In this document: piece after piece, positions 1 through 13,018 of the stretch
How the letters are laid out: each line of letters starts with the position of its first letter
Position numbering within the stretch: position 1 is the stretch's first letter
Assembly: GCF_047663525.1 (NCBI RefSeq)
Contig: NC_092604.1
Location: 9,936,001-10,000,000 of the forward strand
Reading direction: 5' to 3'
Source of the DNA: Anas platyrhynchos
Taxonomy: Eukaryota > Chordata > Aves > Anseriformes > Anatidae
DNA length: 64,000 nt
Notes under the pieces: generated by a model
Seen by the model: the letters and a program-made list of their open reading frames with translations, nothing else
Database searches by the model: none
Told to the model about the DNA's origin: nothing
Program-made: the position numbers and the translations under genes

Positions 1-1336
1 CCAAATCCCACAGAGCACACGCTTCCCAACCTCGGGGTGTACAGAGCATCATCCTTTCTGTCCACCCCCTGGCAATCAGTCCTTGTGGCTGCCTCTCCTG
101 CCCTCCACCATCCCAAAGCCCTCCAGATTTTAAGCCTTTTTTTTTTTTTTTCCTACAATGGCTGAGCGGTAGGATGCTATGGCAGGAGGAGGCAGGATAT
201 CAGGATCCAGGCGAGGTATCAGTACTTAACTCAGCGAGCCTGCAGGGGTTAATGCAGCCTGTGGTCGTCATCACAAGTCCATCTAATTGGCAGTCCTGTC
301 ATAGACGCTGGCTGCTCCCTCCTGCTTCCAGGGAAACGTGCAAAAAAAGTCTGTATTGCTGCTGGGAAATCGTCTTCCAGAAGGGAATTTCTTCCTAACG
401 CTGCTAGTTAGAGGCTGGCTGAGGCCCCAGAGCAGGAGGCTTTATATCCCTTCTAATGCTCTTAGCTATCATTTGTCTATGTAAATGAAGAGGTGCAGGC
501 TGTAACAGATGGGCTTCAGGAGGAGTGGAGCGAGTGCTTCCCTGCTGCTTGAGATTGCTCTTCAATTGCATTTCTAAAGCAAAAATAGAGAACAGCATTG
601 TTTTGTGCGTGATAGTCAACTTCCCTCCCCCATTTTCTTGCAGTTGGGCTCAGGGTTTTAATCCCTGCAGTGAAGGAGACAATGCAGCAGTGCTCCGCAA
701 AGCCCCATGTCAGGGGAGAGCACAGACTGGTGCGCTGGATTCTGACCTGTGCCTGGAGAAAACTGTTCAGGACAGGCACTTTTTTCATTTTTTTTTAGGA
801 ATCCAAGCACAAAGAGCACGTGTCCAGGTGTAAGAGTACCTGCCTTTGGGGTAAGAGTACTGGGGTTGTGAATGTACACCAAAAAAGGGGGCAGAGTGCT
901 AAAGCTTCCTGCAGAGAGAGCCTGCCATTTCCCCTTGCAGCAGCACAATGGGCTGTTAGCTGCCTAAAAGGTGTACACAGGCAGAGGATGTTCAGGCTCT
1001 CTGCATTTGAGGAAGGGCTTAGGTTTGTGTGCACGAAAAATGTGGTGAATTAAGGAGACGTGGAAGTGTGCACTCATGCAAGGCACAGTAAAATCCTTTC
1101 TGCCAGAAATCCAGGCACGCGAGTGTTCAGGTCCTAAAGGTTCGTCTTCTGCTTTTCAAGAGGTGAGCAAAGCAACAGAATTAAAGCTAGACGTTTGGGC
1201 TTGTTTGCAAAAGATTTACCTCCAGGCTTTCTGTGTACTTACTGCTGTTAACCAGGGTCTGTGTACTGAGAGCTGCCCAGCATCTCTTCTCTTGGTTGGC
1301 GATGGCACTGATGGTTGTTGCCTGTGGTTTTTACAG
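1..1336 (+). other. RAPGEF1: RAPGEF1 intronic sequence upstream of the first recognisable exon
   Basis: No coding exon could be supported here. There is a T tract at about 139-153, and strong-looking acceptors (for example before position 642) are not followed by an open, conserved frame. It is read as intron because RAPGEF1 must continue upstream; its N-terminal exons are not visible. Confidence 0.7.
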
Positions 1337-4300
1337 GCAGCAGCAGTCACCGGATGCTTTGGAATCGTCACAGTTGGAGGAAGAAGTAGATGAGCTCTCC
1401 CTTATTGACCACAGTGAAATTATGGCTAGGTTAACGCTGAAGCAAGAGGTAGGTTCCTGCAGGGTGTGCTTCCACACCCCTTGGTTTATATTCCGCTGAG
1501 ATCTGGTTCTCCATGTGCACAAGCAAGGTATCGGCTTTTATTTGATAGCAAAACCAGGTTGCAGCACAAGTGGTGTGCAGCTTTGTGCATGCAGTGTTGT
1601 GAAAGCATGGGATGCTCTCTAAGAACCAGTTCGCCCTGTGCCCTTTCCCCAGCCCGCTCCTTCCCACGTCGTCAGCCTGTTCCAGTCCGAAATGAAGCAC
1701 AAGTAATCCAGGTGCAGGTTTGTGGCACTGCCCTTTCGGTCCGGAGGCACGTTCAGCAGATTTCCTGAGCAGGACATTATATTACTGACATGCAGGAGCA
1801 GCCAAAGCAGTGCTCTGTGCTGCAGAAACAGCTTTGTTTCTAGCCTTGGGTGCGCTCCCAGACAGCTTTGCTCACTCTGCTTTTGAACCAAGCTGCCTTT
1901 GACGTGCGGCTTGAGGGAATATGCAAGTTTTTTTTTGAACCTTTCAGCCTGTCAGGGGGCTAGCTTGAAAAACAGAAAGAATTTATCATTTACTGGCACT
2001 TTAGGAGTGGTCTTTGGTGAGCGAAGATGCAGGGGAGAAAGCGAGAAGCCATTAGTCAGTCTGTAAGTAGTAGTTCCTGAATCTTGCCAGAGGGTCACCT
2101 GAAAAATTCACATTTTAGACATAGCTGCTCCATGACTGTAAATCCGTGGTTTTTTTTCAGTGTTTTGCATATTGAAATGACAGACCTTTATAAAGAAAGC
2201 CTGGCATGACTCCAGTTTTCCCTGCAGGAATATCTCCATTAACTTTTTTTTTTTTAACCTGTGATTTCTGAACGTTTGGGAGTAGCAGCTTTGTGTCAGC
2301 CCATACCTTTTTGCTTTATGGTCTATGCATTGAAAACAACACAGAGCCGCTCCTGTGCACCGTCTCCTGCAGTGTGGGAACCCCTGGCCGAGTGACAGAT
2401 CGGTTTTGCATATTTTCAGTTGTGAACAGCAGTAGCTAAAAGAAAGATGTTGTCAGAAAGTGGTAAGGCAGGGGTCAAGTATTAGCAGAGCTGTTTTCTG
2501 CTCCTGCTCGTCAGATTGCTTCAGGTGACCTCCAGCCAAGCAGTTCCAGATCAGGGAGTGAACTCGCTAGGTTGTGATGTTCCAGGAACATGCGAGTTGA
2601 ACGCACAACCTCTCACCCCACAGCAGCTGTGGTCCGTGATCCTGCACTTTGAGACAGTTCACACAGAGCTACTGCTCCATTAATGGTCTGCTGGGAGCGT
2701 TTGGGAGTCTGGGACATTTGGGTTCATTCTTCTGTGGGCAGAAGGTTCAGCATTCGCTGCGCTTCCCAGCCTGGCTTCACAAAGTCAGAGACCCTGAGCG
2801 CAGATCAGCCCAGATCCTCATCTGGGACACCAAATGTTTTCCTAAAATTCCCGGATTAGCCCAGCGCTTTAAGACCGTGTCCCGGCTTGCGCTGCGAGCG
2901 GTGCCAGGAACATTGCGTGCTCTGCCAGTCAGCACAAAGTTTGAACCCCCGAGGTGGTGAACCAGGCCGAAGGGAGCTTGGACCACGCGTAACGCCTCTC
3001 CGCTCTCATTGCAGGGAGATGACGGCCCAGACGTCCGTGGTGGATCTGGAGATATTTTGTTAGTGCACGCGACAGAGACCGACAGGAAAGGTACAGTGGA
3101 TGCAGCAGAGCAAAGCTGAGGAGTTCAGCCTGGTGTGAGCTCCTGCTGCTGTCGTTCTTCCAAGTCCCTGCAGTGTGAGCAGTGCTGATGTGACTGCCAC
3201 GGCTGGGCCAGGCTGGGGAGGACTGCAGTGATGATCCCCCAAGTTTTGGGGGGGTCGTGCTTAGCTGTGGTGAAAAGGAGGTAAGCTGGATGATGGTGTT
3301 AAATCCTCACAGCCTTGCCCAGATCTGGGAGGCGAGGAGCAGCGGTGGAGTTGGTGACAGTGCTGCATCAAAGTGAGAGATGGTTTGGGTCTGAAGCAGT
3401 GCCCGTGGGATCAGGCAGGCTACCCAGGTGCTACTGACACCCCTCATTTCCCTGCTGCCTCACTGCCTGGTGCAGCTCTGCACTGCTTGCCTGCTGGTGG
3501 CCACCCAGACCCATTCAGGGAGGGAATCCACAGTACTTGAAGTGAGACGTGGGGGAGGGAAGCAGGGGGTGGCAACCCCTAGCTATATATTTGTTAAAAC
3601 CCCTCTATCTCTCCAAACCCAGACACCGCCCACATGAAGCAGCTCCTTCCCGAGCGCTGTGACAAAGACAGCCCTTGCAGCATTTCCAGCGAGTGATTCT
3701 GAACCTGCCAAATGCATTTGTGCTGATGGCCTTAACCAGAATTGATCTCCTCATCCCCTGGGATGCAAGGCAGAATGCACTAACCCACTGAGCCACTCAG
3801 CTCTCGTATTTTAGAGGTTTGATAGTCAAAGGGGAAATATCTTTCATGTGCATTTTTAAATGGCTGCCTTTTTAGTGTAGCATAAGGTGTTTTCAATTAC
3901 TTACCAGCACCATTCAGCTGGCGAGAAAATCCTTCCCCTGGCAGATATATGTCCGTGTTTACGTCAGGCAGCAAATCCAGGCACAAAGGACCAAAGATAG
4001 GAGCATATTAGAGAAAAGCAGGCAGTCCATTGCACTGTGTTTAGGTGTGTATATGTAAAAAAATATATGTTGAAATGAGATGGTGGAAATACCCCTTCTG
4101 GAAAAGCTGAAACTGAAATAGAGAATCTCTGATTTACTCTTGCTATTCTCCAAAACAAGCATCATACTGGAAGAATTTCCCTCTTAAAGACAGCCACTGG
4201 ATAAAAGGGTGTGTGTTAGAGCACCGGCTCACGAACGGGGAGCTCACAGCAGGCTGCAAGCAGTGAGGCGAAAGCTCTGGAGAACCTCTCAAGACTGGGG

Positions 4301-7300
4301 AAAACCAGAGCAGGATTTTAAATACACAGCAGCACGGCCAGGGAGAGCGGATGGGCGGAGGGGGATCTGCGTGCTGCGTGTCTCAGAATAGTCACAGAGC
4401 TTAGCCTGACACCCTGTGCCAAGCCGCTGCTCTGAATGGAGCACGGAGGAATTTGTGCTATGCTAACCCAGTGTTTGGGTGACTGCGAGGGTTAATGAAT
4501 TAAGCTTACAATGAGAAGAATTCAGGGCTTGTAAATCAATCAGCCAAACGGCACAGAGGGGTATAGTTAAGAGGCTTTCCTTTAAAGATGAATTTCTTGG
4601 CAGCTTCGAGTGCCAGAGCAGACCAGCTGTATTACCTCACATCGCCTTTTGGGCAGATGGGAACCCAGAATAAACGTAACTCCACGCCCTGCTGCATGAT
4701 GCTTCTTGTCCTTCTGACTTCTCTAAAGGAGCTAAATGGAATAAGGGATAAAAGGAGAACTTGGGATCTTTACGAGCAAAACCCACGGTCAGTTAAGTGC
4801 TCGCAGCCGCGTGCGCTTGCCTCCAGTGCAGGATTACAGCCGGACACAGCCTGGGGCTCACCCCAACGTGACCACCCAGCCTTTAGAGCTGTCCTTAGCC
4901 AGGAGCCAGCAGTGCTCTGTGATTTAGGAGCAGGAGGAAGAAGCGTCTCCACGAGGCTGCTGCCAAGAGAAACACCGCAGGTAGAGGAGAGGCACGGCTC
5001 TCACACCGATCCCTGCTGCTTCCCACCCTCCCCGCACAAAGGGCTGGTGTTACGGCACAGGGTGTGGGGCGCTCCTCGTCCTGCCCGCAGCCAGCTCTGC
5101 GTGTAGGGCCAGGCCCGAGCAGGCACAGCAGGAGCTTTTTCTCCCCTCGGTGCTAACCAGCCTCTGCCAGCAGTTGCAGCGGGCCAGGCAAGGGCAGCGT
5201 GCTATCCTGCTGCAGATGCTGACTGCAGCACCGAGAGGTTTAATATTGGGGCTATAAAACTCCCACTTTGACCACTGCTGCCCACGGTGGCCAAGCCTTG
5301 CCTAGGCTGTGAGCGTGCTGCAGTCCTGGCCTGAAATCTTTCCCGTTTGGAGTTCCTGCTTTTTCAGATGCCGTCCTCTGTACCAGCAGCCAAAGCTTTG
5401 TGGTTCTGGGGCCTGTAGCACTGCTGCAGATCAATAAATAAGTCGGCAGTGTGCACTGTGTCGGTGTTTGTGCCATGGCAGGTCATGGTCAGTTTTTGCA
5501 GTGCAATTTATTCTTTTGGCTGAAAATAATTTATATTTACACTCTCCTGGGGCAGGTTTCCTGGAACACAGAGGATCTGCAGCACCATATCATCATATCA
5601 AAACACGTAACATATCAAAACATAAAAAAATCTGATCATGAGGGAAACAACCACATTCATTTGCAGGGCTCTCTGCTGCCTGAGCAATAAGGGCACCCGC
5701 CTCTCATCTTTAAATTATCCCCAGCATTGTCAGCACATTTTAATTTGCCCTGTTATTAAAAGCTCCTGTCCCACGAGCAGGTGTTTTCCACCAGCCCCTT
5801 TGGTGGTCACACAAGCTAGGAAGCAAATGGGAGCGCTGCAGATGGGAGCCAGGCCAGGGGGAACGGGGCAGTGTCACTTCTGCTCTTGTGCCGTAGGGTC
5901 CATCTGCTGGTAGGAAACAACAGCACAGCTTCTCTGTGAAGTGAATTCTGCTCAAAACGTGCCCGTGTCTGTGTCCTCTTTCTGCAAGGCTGGATTCAAC
6001 CTCATATGAAGCTTACTTTCCTGAAAGCACGTTTGACTGAGGCTTCCTTGTCTCTCTCCGCAGATCTGGTGCTGTACTGTGAAGCCTTTCTGACTACGTA
6101 CAGGACATTCATTACCCCTGAAGAGCTCATCAAGAAGCTGCAGTACAGATATCCTTTTGCATGAAAGGCAGCTTGCCCCAGGGACCGTGGCTGAGCAGCA
6201 TGAGCATCATGGAGGGAGCTGGTGACAAGTTTGGAGGATGCGGTCAGGAATGTGCTTGCCCTGCACCCCCTCCACATCTGCAGCCTGCAGGTGGGAGATG
6301 CTGCAGGGCACATCCATGTGGGGTGGAGCACTGGATCTGAGTGTAGTCACCAGGGGACCCTGGCAGGGGAGAAGAGCAGTTCAGATTTTCCATACGGAAC
6401 TGGGGAAGAGCTCTTTTGTTTGGGACATCTTGTTTGTAGAATGGGAATCGTGTGTTCTGCCTTCCAGACAGGCAGTGGGGCAGCTGTAGGTTAACACTGC
6501 CAAGACACCTTTTCCCTCTTCCTACAAGAAATACAGCACAGGAGACACTGTCCTCTTAGCACCCCAGCTCTGAGCTGAGCTTGTAAGTGCTGACAAGGCC
6601 GGGGCTCGTACATGGCAGCGTGAACATTCGTGTTTCTGGCAGGGCATGGGGAAGGCTTCTTGCTGAGCCCCCTGCCTGTGGTTCCTTCCCCTTGGCTCTG
6701 TCCTCGTGGCTCCCTTTGCCGTCAGCTGCGTGGCTCAGTGGCTCGGTTCAGGCAGTGCAAAGACCTCGTGGGCTTTGCTCCTGTACGCCCAGGTCAAAGG
6801 GAGCCTGACGTCAGCCTGTCCTAAGGCACAGCTCATCACTGCCATCTGCAGCAGAGCCACTGCTCCCCTGGCTCCTGCTGGGATCGGTGGATCCTGCCAA
6901 GGACGCAGCAAAATCTCACTGGAGAGCAGGTGTCAGTGAAAATACTGGCTGGGTCATTCCTGCAGGCCCTTCTTGGTATTTGTCTTACTGGCACCCTGTT
7001 TCTCTATGCCTTTGTGCACCTGGTGGAAGCTCTTCCAACCTCTGCTGTCTCCCTCGTGGCTCTTCCCCTCTCAGAAAACTGGGCGATGAGAGAGGCAGAG
7101 GAGACATCTGAGAGCTGATATCAGACCAGATGTCTCGGACCAGTGGGGGAGATGACAGCGTAGCAGTGCTGCTCATTAAATTCCACCTTAGAGATTAGAG
7201 CCTGAGGGTACACCTGCTCTGCCAGCATCAGTCCTGCGAGGCCCAAGTACCTCCTCACATCCCTGCTACCTGCAGCTGGGGGCAGATTAATACCGTGCTA

Positions 7301-10300
7301 ATTAGGGCCAGATTGGTGGCCCTTATCTCCTAGAAACCGAACACCAATTTCGGTCAAGACCGAACAGTTTCTGTTCTGATGTTCCTCAAGGCTGTTCATT
7401 GTGCTCTGACTGCCGTAAGTTGATTCTTTAATTTGCAACCCACATATGAGAAGTTCTGCCACTTCCCAGACACGTTCAAGAAGCGAGTCAGTAAGAACAC
7501 CTTCTTCGTGCTGGTGAGAGTGGTGGATGAGCTGTGGTGAGTTGCCTTCTTTGTTTTGGGGTGGGAAATGGATGGTCAGTAGCCAGATAGAAGCCTACCA
7601 GTTAAAAAAATATCTCTGTGTGTATGTGTGTGGTTTAAACCCTATAGATGATGACAGCTGAAATCCCCTACCCTGACCAACAAGATACCTGTAGTATACC
7701 CAGGGAACCTTCTTGTTGGGTGTGTCCTGTCTGGGTCAAGGATTTTAAAATAACCCTTGAAAGGGGAATCTCCAAGAAAGGAAGAGCTGGGAAGGGGAGG
7801 AATTTCGGTCACTCAGTTCTGCTTGTGGGAAGGAACAAGGAGACTCTGCACAGACACAAATTCTCTAGCTCGGAGCTGTAGCACTGATGCCTTCCATTGG
7901 TTTTCCATCTTTCAGCTTGGTGGAGCTGACAGAGGAAATTCTCAAGCTGCTGATGGACCTGGTGTTCCGGCTGGTCTGCAACGGGGAGCTGAGCCTTGCC
8001 AGAGTGTTACGCAAAAATATCCTCGATAAAGTAGATCAGAAGAAAATGCTAAGGTTTGCCAATTCCACCAAACCTCTTGCAGCCCGTGGGGTAGCAGCCA
8101 GGTGAGGAAGCGTGCACATAACCATATTTTGGTTCTGTTTGCGAGACGAGGTGTCCCTTCGTTGTGGACACAACGTTTATTCTCAGTCCAAAACATAAGA
8201 AAGGGAAGAAATCAGATCGCATTTTCTTACCCTTTATTTTTCATCCTTCTCTCCTACAGGCCGGGGACCCTGCATGATTTCCACAGTCACGAGATAGCTG
8301 AGCAACTGACCCTGCTAGACGCTGAACTCTTCTATAAAATCGAGGTACGGAGATAAGGATGGGGTGAGGGCAGAGGGAGGGATTTGAACACAATCTCTGC
8401 AATCTCTGGTATTCCCAGCACACCTGCTGCATTGTAGGAGACAGCTGAACTCGTGTCAGCAAAAGACTGCGAGCGGAGGCTGTGACTGGGAATCTTAAGG
8501 CAGAAATCCCGTGCTAATGCATGGTATTCTCCCACCCCTCTCTTCTTCTTCCTTGGCAGATACCAGAAGTTTTGCTTTGGGCGAAAGAGCAAAATGAAGA
8601 GAAGAGCCCCAACCTGACACAGTTCACAGAGCACTTTAATAACATGTCCTACTGGTAAGGAGCTCAGGGCAACCAAGGCATGAACTGTGCTTAGCGTCCA
8701 GTGTCCTAGAGTTCAAGACAATGCTTGCAGAGTTGGGTTCCCTTAAGTATACACATACATGTTTTTGGCCAGGAACTAGATGCCAGGCTCTCGGAGACCC
8801 CAGAGCACAAGAGAAACAAGATCATGAGGGTTTTGGAAGGCCCTGTAACTTGAAGGAATTACTGATAGTATTGAGCTCTTCAAACAAACTTTCCCCTTGC
8901 AAATGAATGCAGTCTGTGAAGGGTTATTGTTCTCATCCTTGGAATTATTCTGTCTTTGTTGTGAATTAGAGTGCTCCATTTAAGTTGGAGATACCATGAC
9001 CTTTTTAATATTGTTGGTCCTTCCTCATTAGCTACTGGTTTTGTAAATGAAACAGCAAGAAATCTGAGATCTGCTGAAATAGGTTTATCTTTCTGTTTGT
9101 TTTTTTTTTTTTCTGTCTGATTTTCCAGGGTCCGTTCAATAATAATGTTACAAGAGAAAGCCCAAGACCGAGAGAGGCTGCTCCTTAAATTTATAAAGAT
9201 TATGAAGGTACCAGCTTGTTTCTTGCTATGCATCACACACGCTGTTCATTAAAGGAACAGGCGAGTGGGACATGACAGTTGGTAGAGCTGTTTGATGCTC
9301 CAAGCCTTTCCAGATTTCTGGAGTAACTGGTATGTTCTCCTTCTTCACAGCACTTACGAAAGCTGAATAATTTTAATTCCTATCTGGCAATTCTGTCTGC
9401 ACTGGATTCTGCACCCATCCGAAGGCTGGAGTGGCAGAAACAAACCTCAGAGGTGAGGAGCAGCACGGGCTCTCTTCTTTGGGGGAAAAAAAGCTAACTG
9501 TGGTCACAGTGTGAAACAGCTGGGTGGGTTTTAAGAGCTCAGGGACATCCCAGGATGGAGAGACAGTGGATGAATGCTCTCCAGTGGGAAGAGACTAGGA
9601 AATTGTCACATAACCCAAATATTCTGTGCTGGCAGCCTGTAGTGCTGCTGGGCTTCCTGACAGCTGCCAAAGTGCCAGTGCTGTCACAGGCTGCGAGAAC
9701 ACAAATTCGAGTGCTTCCTCCCTGCAAATGGAAGGCTTGGTGAAGCTGCAGGCAACGAAGTTGTGTGTGTGCACTGCAAGGGGCAGGCTGAGCAGATCCA
9801 CCCGAGGTGTTAACGCCCTGGGGGAGAGGTTACAAGGATGGGTTTGCGGCAGTGACCGGGGCTTTGTGTTCTGCTAGGGCCTGGCTGAGTACTGTACGCT
9901 GATCGACAGCTCCTCGTCCTTCCGAGCCTACCGAGCAGCTCTGGCTGATGTGGAGCCTCCCTGCATACCTTACCTGTGAGTTGGTCGTTCCTTTCCTCTG
10001 CTCTTCTGCACGCTCAAGTGGTTCCTTCAACAATTTCTCAGCAGCTTCTGCTCAGCTCAGCACTCCTCTTTGCCCTACATGTAAAACAACCCATCAGTGT
10101 GCCACGTCAGACCCCTATGCCTGCTCTGAGCAAGGTGTCCCCTAGCAGGGAAGAGTGGGGTGACATCCCTTGGCACGGCTCCTCCTCCTCCTCCACCCCC
10201 TGACACTGCGTTCCTGGTACAGGATGGCTGGATTTCTCCAGCCAGTCACCACCAAACATCTCATTCCCTTTTGTAACCATCAAAAAAAGCTCAGACCACC

Positions 10301-11776
10301 TGCTGCTGTTTCAGGTGCTTCACTCCGTGTCTCAGCTTTCTTTTTGTAAAGGTGATTTGGCTGTGGCAAAGGAAAGACCGAGTGGCTGGATCTTTAGGTG
10401 ACACCTTTCAACTATAGTTCTTGGGGCTTGTGCACTGTGCAATAAATATTCCAGTTAGGAGAAATGGATCCCACAGCTTCAAGCTGCTTCGTGCTCCTCT
10501 GCAACTGCTCTGATTCTGATGACTTAAGAACTGATAAAATAGGAAGCTTCCTTGTCAAACACAGGCTGCTTCGTCGTGTTTCTAGATGAAGGCTTGAAGC
10601 CCTTGCCCTTCTCCGTAAGGGCCCTCTGATCTAGAGCTCAGATTTGCTCCGTGTTTATGCCAGTAAAATTTCTAGTCTTGCTTTCTTCCATCATAAAAGT
10701 CCTGTAGGAAGATGCTGTGCACATACACAGCTTCTCTCTGTCTGGGGACCCTGGGAGGGATGCAGAGGAGCCGGGGAGGCAGAGGGAGGAGGGAGCACAG
10801 ACCCTCTTGCTCTCAGCTCTGCGTGTGATGAAAGGTTCTTAGCACCTGAACACCTTCATGTCTGCTGCTGGGAAGACTTTTCCCTCTAGTTTAGAATTGC
10901 AATGCTGCCGGCAGCAGCAGGAGGAGGTAGTCAGATGTGGCGCTGCCTGTGGCCAGCTCTCCTGCCCGTGTGTGACAAACACCTCGACTTGTTTGCCTAA
11001 TCCCTGGCCTGCTGCCCCTTTCTCTCTTTCAGAGGCCTGATTCTGCAGGACCTGACCTTTGTTCATCTGGGAAACCCAGATTACATTGACAGCAAAGTCA
11101 ACTTCTCTAAGCGCTGGCAGCAGTTTAACATCCTGGACAGCATGAGGTGCTTCCAGCAAGTGTAAGTGCAGTGGGGGGAGCCGGGGGCACTGCTGGGGGT
11201 GGAGGCATCGTGATAGAGAAGAAGGGAGACTGGCTCTGGTCGTGGTCTCCTTCCTTCTCCAGGTTAGATAAGGCTACAAAGGTGTGGTGGCATTTTTCTT
11301 GGAGTCCCAGCGTAGCAGCATAGTTCCTGCTCTCCCTTTTCACACGACAGTTCCAGCTCCAGGCTGTGCCGTGGCTGGTTCTTCTCCGGGTTGTGAAGGG
11401 TTTTCCTAAAGGGCATCTCACAGCAGATCCAACTGCCAGCTTCAGTGCTGGGGGGTCTTCATCCCCACTTCAGCAGCGAGCGTGATGGTTTTTCCCTTCT
11501 CAGTGGGCTCAGGCCATGCAGAGCGCGGTGCTGGGTCTGTGCTGGAGCCGGGTGGGGGTGGCTCCGGGCTGGGGAGGTCCCCGGCAGCCCCGTGGTTGAC
11601 TGCAGCCTCTCTCCGTGTCCCGCAGACATTACGACATCAAAAGGAACGACGACATCGTGTCCTTCTTCAACGACTTCAGCGACCACCTGGCGGAAGAGGC
11701 CCTGTGGGAACTGTCCCTCAAAATCAAACCTCGGAACATCACGAGGCGGAAAACGGACCGGGAGGAGAAAACCTAG
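1337..11776 (+). CDS. RAPGEF1: RAPGEF1 (C3G), Rap guanine-nucleotide exchange factor 1, 3' coding exons (partial gene)
   Basis: Exchange factor that loads GTP on Rap1 downstream of CRK adaptors; acts at membranes and adhesion sites. The 5' part (CRK-binding proline-rich region) is outside the window. Exons: 1337-1448, 3015-3090, 6064-6148, 7444-7536, 7916-8101, 8260-8344, 8560-8654, 9129-9207, 9351-9452, 9878-9975, 11033-11161, 11626-11776 (stop TAG 11774-11776). Joined they give 429 codons, all in phase. The REM (RasGEF N-terminal) domain runs from about the third to the fifth exon (motifs DLVLYCEAFLTTYRTFITPE and LVFRLVCNGELSLARV). The catalytic CDC25-homology domain follows from HDFHSHEIAEQLTLLDAELF through NFNSYLAILSALDSAPIRRL to FNDFSDHLAEEALWELSL near the C-terminus. 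The identity comes from near-complete agreement with the vertebrate C3G C-terminal region as I remember it. The intron between 6148 and 7444 is AT-AC; all others are GT-AG. The first acceptor is ambiguous (see findings). Confidence 0.97.
6149..7443 (+). other. RAPGEF1: U12-type AT-AC intron in RAPGEF1
   Basis: The intron starts with ATATCCTTTT (6149-6158), the canonical minor-spliceosome 5' splice site, and ends with AC at 7442-7443. A branch-point match TTCTTTAAT lies at 7424-7432, about 12 nt before the intron end, against the U12 consensus TTCCTTAAC. Splicing exactly here restores the conserved REM-domain peptide KKLQYRYEKF; no GT-AG alternative near either boundary does. The intron is 1295 nt long. 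Confidence 0.93.
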
Positions 11777-12562
11777 GAGGAGGGGGAGCTGTGCGAGCGA
11801 GGAGAATTGCTCGGCAGATGCGCAGAGGGCAGCTATGAGACTGGAGTTCAGTATTTGTACCTGTTACTGGGTGACGCACCCTCCCTCCCGGCTGGCAGCG
11901 ATCGCTGGGCGTGCGAGCGTCGGGCCGCTGAGGGCAGAGATCAGCCAGCGCTCGCTGCACTCGCCTTCCTCCTCCTCCCGTCCCTCTGTGCCATCAAGCA
12001 GCTTTAACCCCGAGGAGAGAGCTCCGTGGAAGGAGGGTCCCAGGCAAAGCGTGTTACAGGTGGTGTTGGGAGAGAGCCGGGCTTTTGGTTTCGTCCGTGG
12101 AGGAATCGGCGAGAGCTTGGCGCCCACGGGCCGGTCGCGGCAGCGCAAGCAGCTGTGGCAGGAGAGGTTTTTGAGTCTCGCCCACGCCGCCACCTCGCAA
12201 CGTGTTTGTCCCTAGGAGCCGAGGATGGAAGAGCCTCCGCTGTCTGCCAGGGGAGCTCTGCTTTCGGAGAGCTTGCTTTTGTTTACAGGGGTCTTCGGTT
12301 TACCCCAGATCTCTCTCGCCTCCTTTCTGGGAGGAAGGCACCGGTTGTAGATACAGAAGAGGCACTGAAAACGTGGGCAGGGACCCGCCGTCTCCAGTCA
12401 TCGTACCCCCCCCCTCCTCCTCTTAGATCTCGTTATTTAAACGGTCATCCCTCCGAACCCTGAACCAGAGACTTCCCGAGGTACTGCGGTCCCCCCGTCC
12501 GTGGACCCGTATCAGTTAGTGATGGTACTAGCTTTTGCACAGTAAGTTCTGTAGTATACGAC

Positions 12563-12570
12563 TGTAAATA
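12563..12570 (+). promoter_or_regulatory. Pumilio-response element in RAPGEF1 3'UTR
   Basis: Exact TGTAAATA, the PUM1/PUM2 recognition octamer, within the inferred 3'UTR. Function is inferred from the motif only. Confidence 0.4.
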
Positions 12571-12993
12571 TTAGTGTGTAGAATCCAGTGAGGAATTTTT
12601 TTTTTTTTGATGCATGTCCGAAAAACCCGTGGGTTTATAGGAAAAGGCAAGAAAAAGTGCAAAACATTATGTATAAAACTCCCACCCCATGACAACGGCG
12701 TTCAAGTACTGGAAGGAAGGAGGCTCGGGGCCGGCTGATGGGGCTGGAGGAGTTGGGGTCCCCTCTGGGGTGGTGACAGCCAGCAGGGACGGAGCCCAGC
12801 CCGCTGGCCCCACCGCCTCGCTCCTCTCCTTTCCTCTCCTGTCGTTGCCAATTTTTTTCTTGGGGCTTTCCCCTCCCGGATAGCCCCGGTGCTGAGCTCC
12901 CTGCCCCATGCTCTGGAAACAGCCCCAGCCAGGCCCTGTCCCCAGCCCTGCCCGGCACAGGAGAGGGGTGAGCACTGCCCGCCCAGCGTGACC

Positions 12994-13018
12994 CGTCTGT
13001 CTGTCTGTCCGTCTGTCC
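12994..13018 (+). repeat. (GTCT)n-like tandem tract
   Basis: Short tandem array of GTCT with GTCC variants, followed at 13040-13070 by an imperfect CTCCTGTCCC-type repeat. It lies in the RAPGEF1 3'UTR. Confidence 0.8.

Noticed and set aside
4588-5106. Plus-strand open frame of 172 codons in a RAPGEF1 intron
   Set aside because: No family resemblance and a low-complexity Cys/Pro/Arg mix typical of chance frames; it does not continue any RAPGEF1 exon.
11445-12215. 256-codon plus-strand open frame across the last RAPGEF1 exon
   Set aside because: It overlaps the real terminal exon (11626-11776) in a different frame; GC-rich DNA produces few stop codons.
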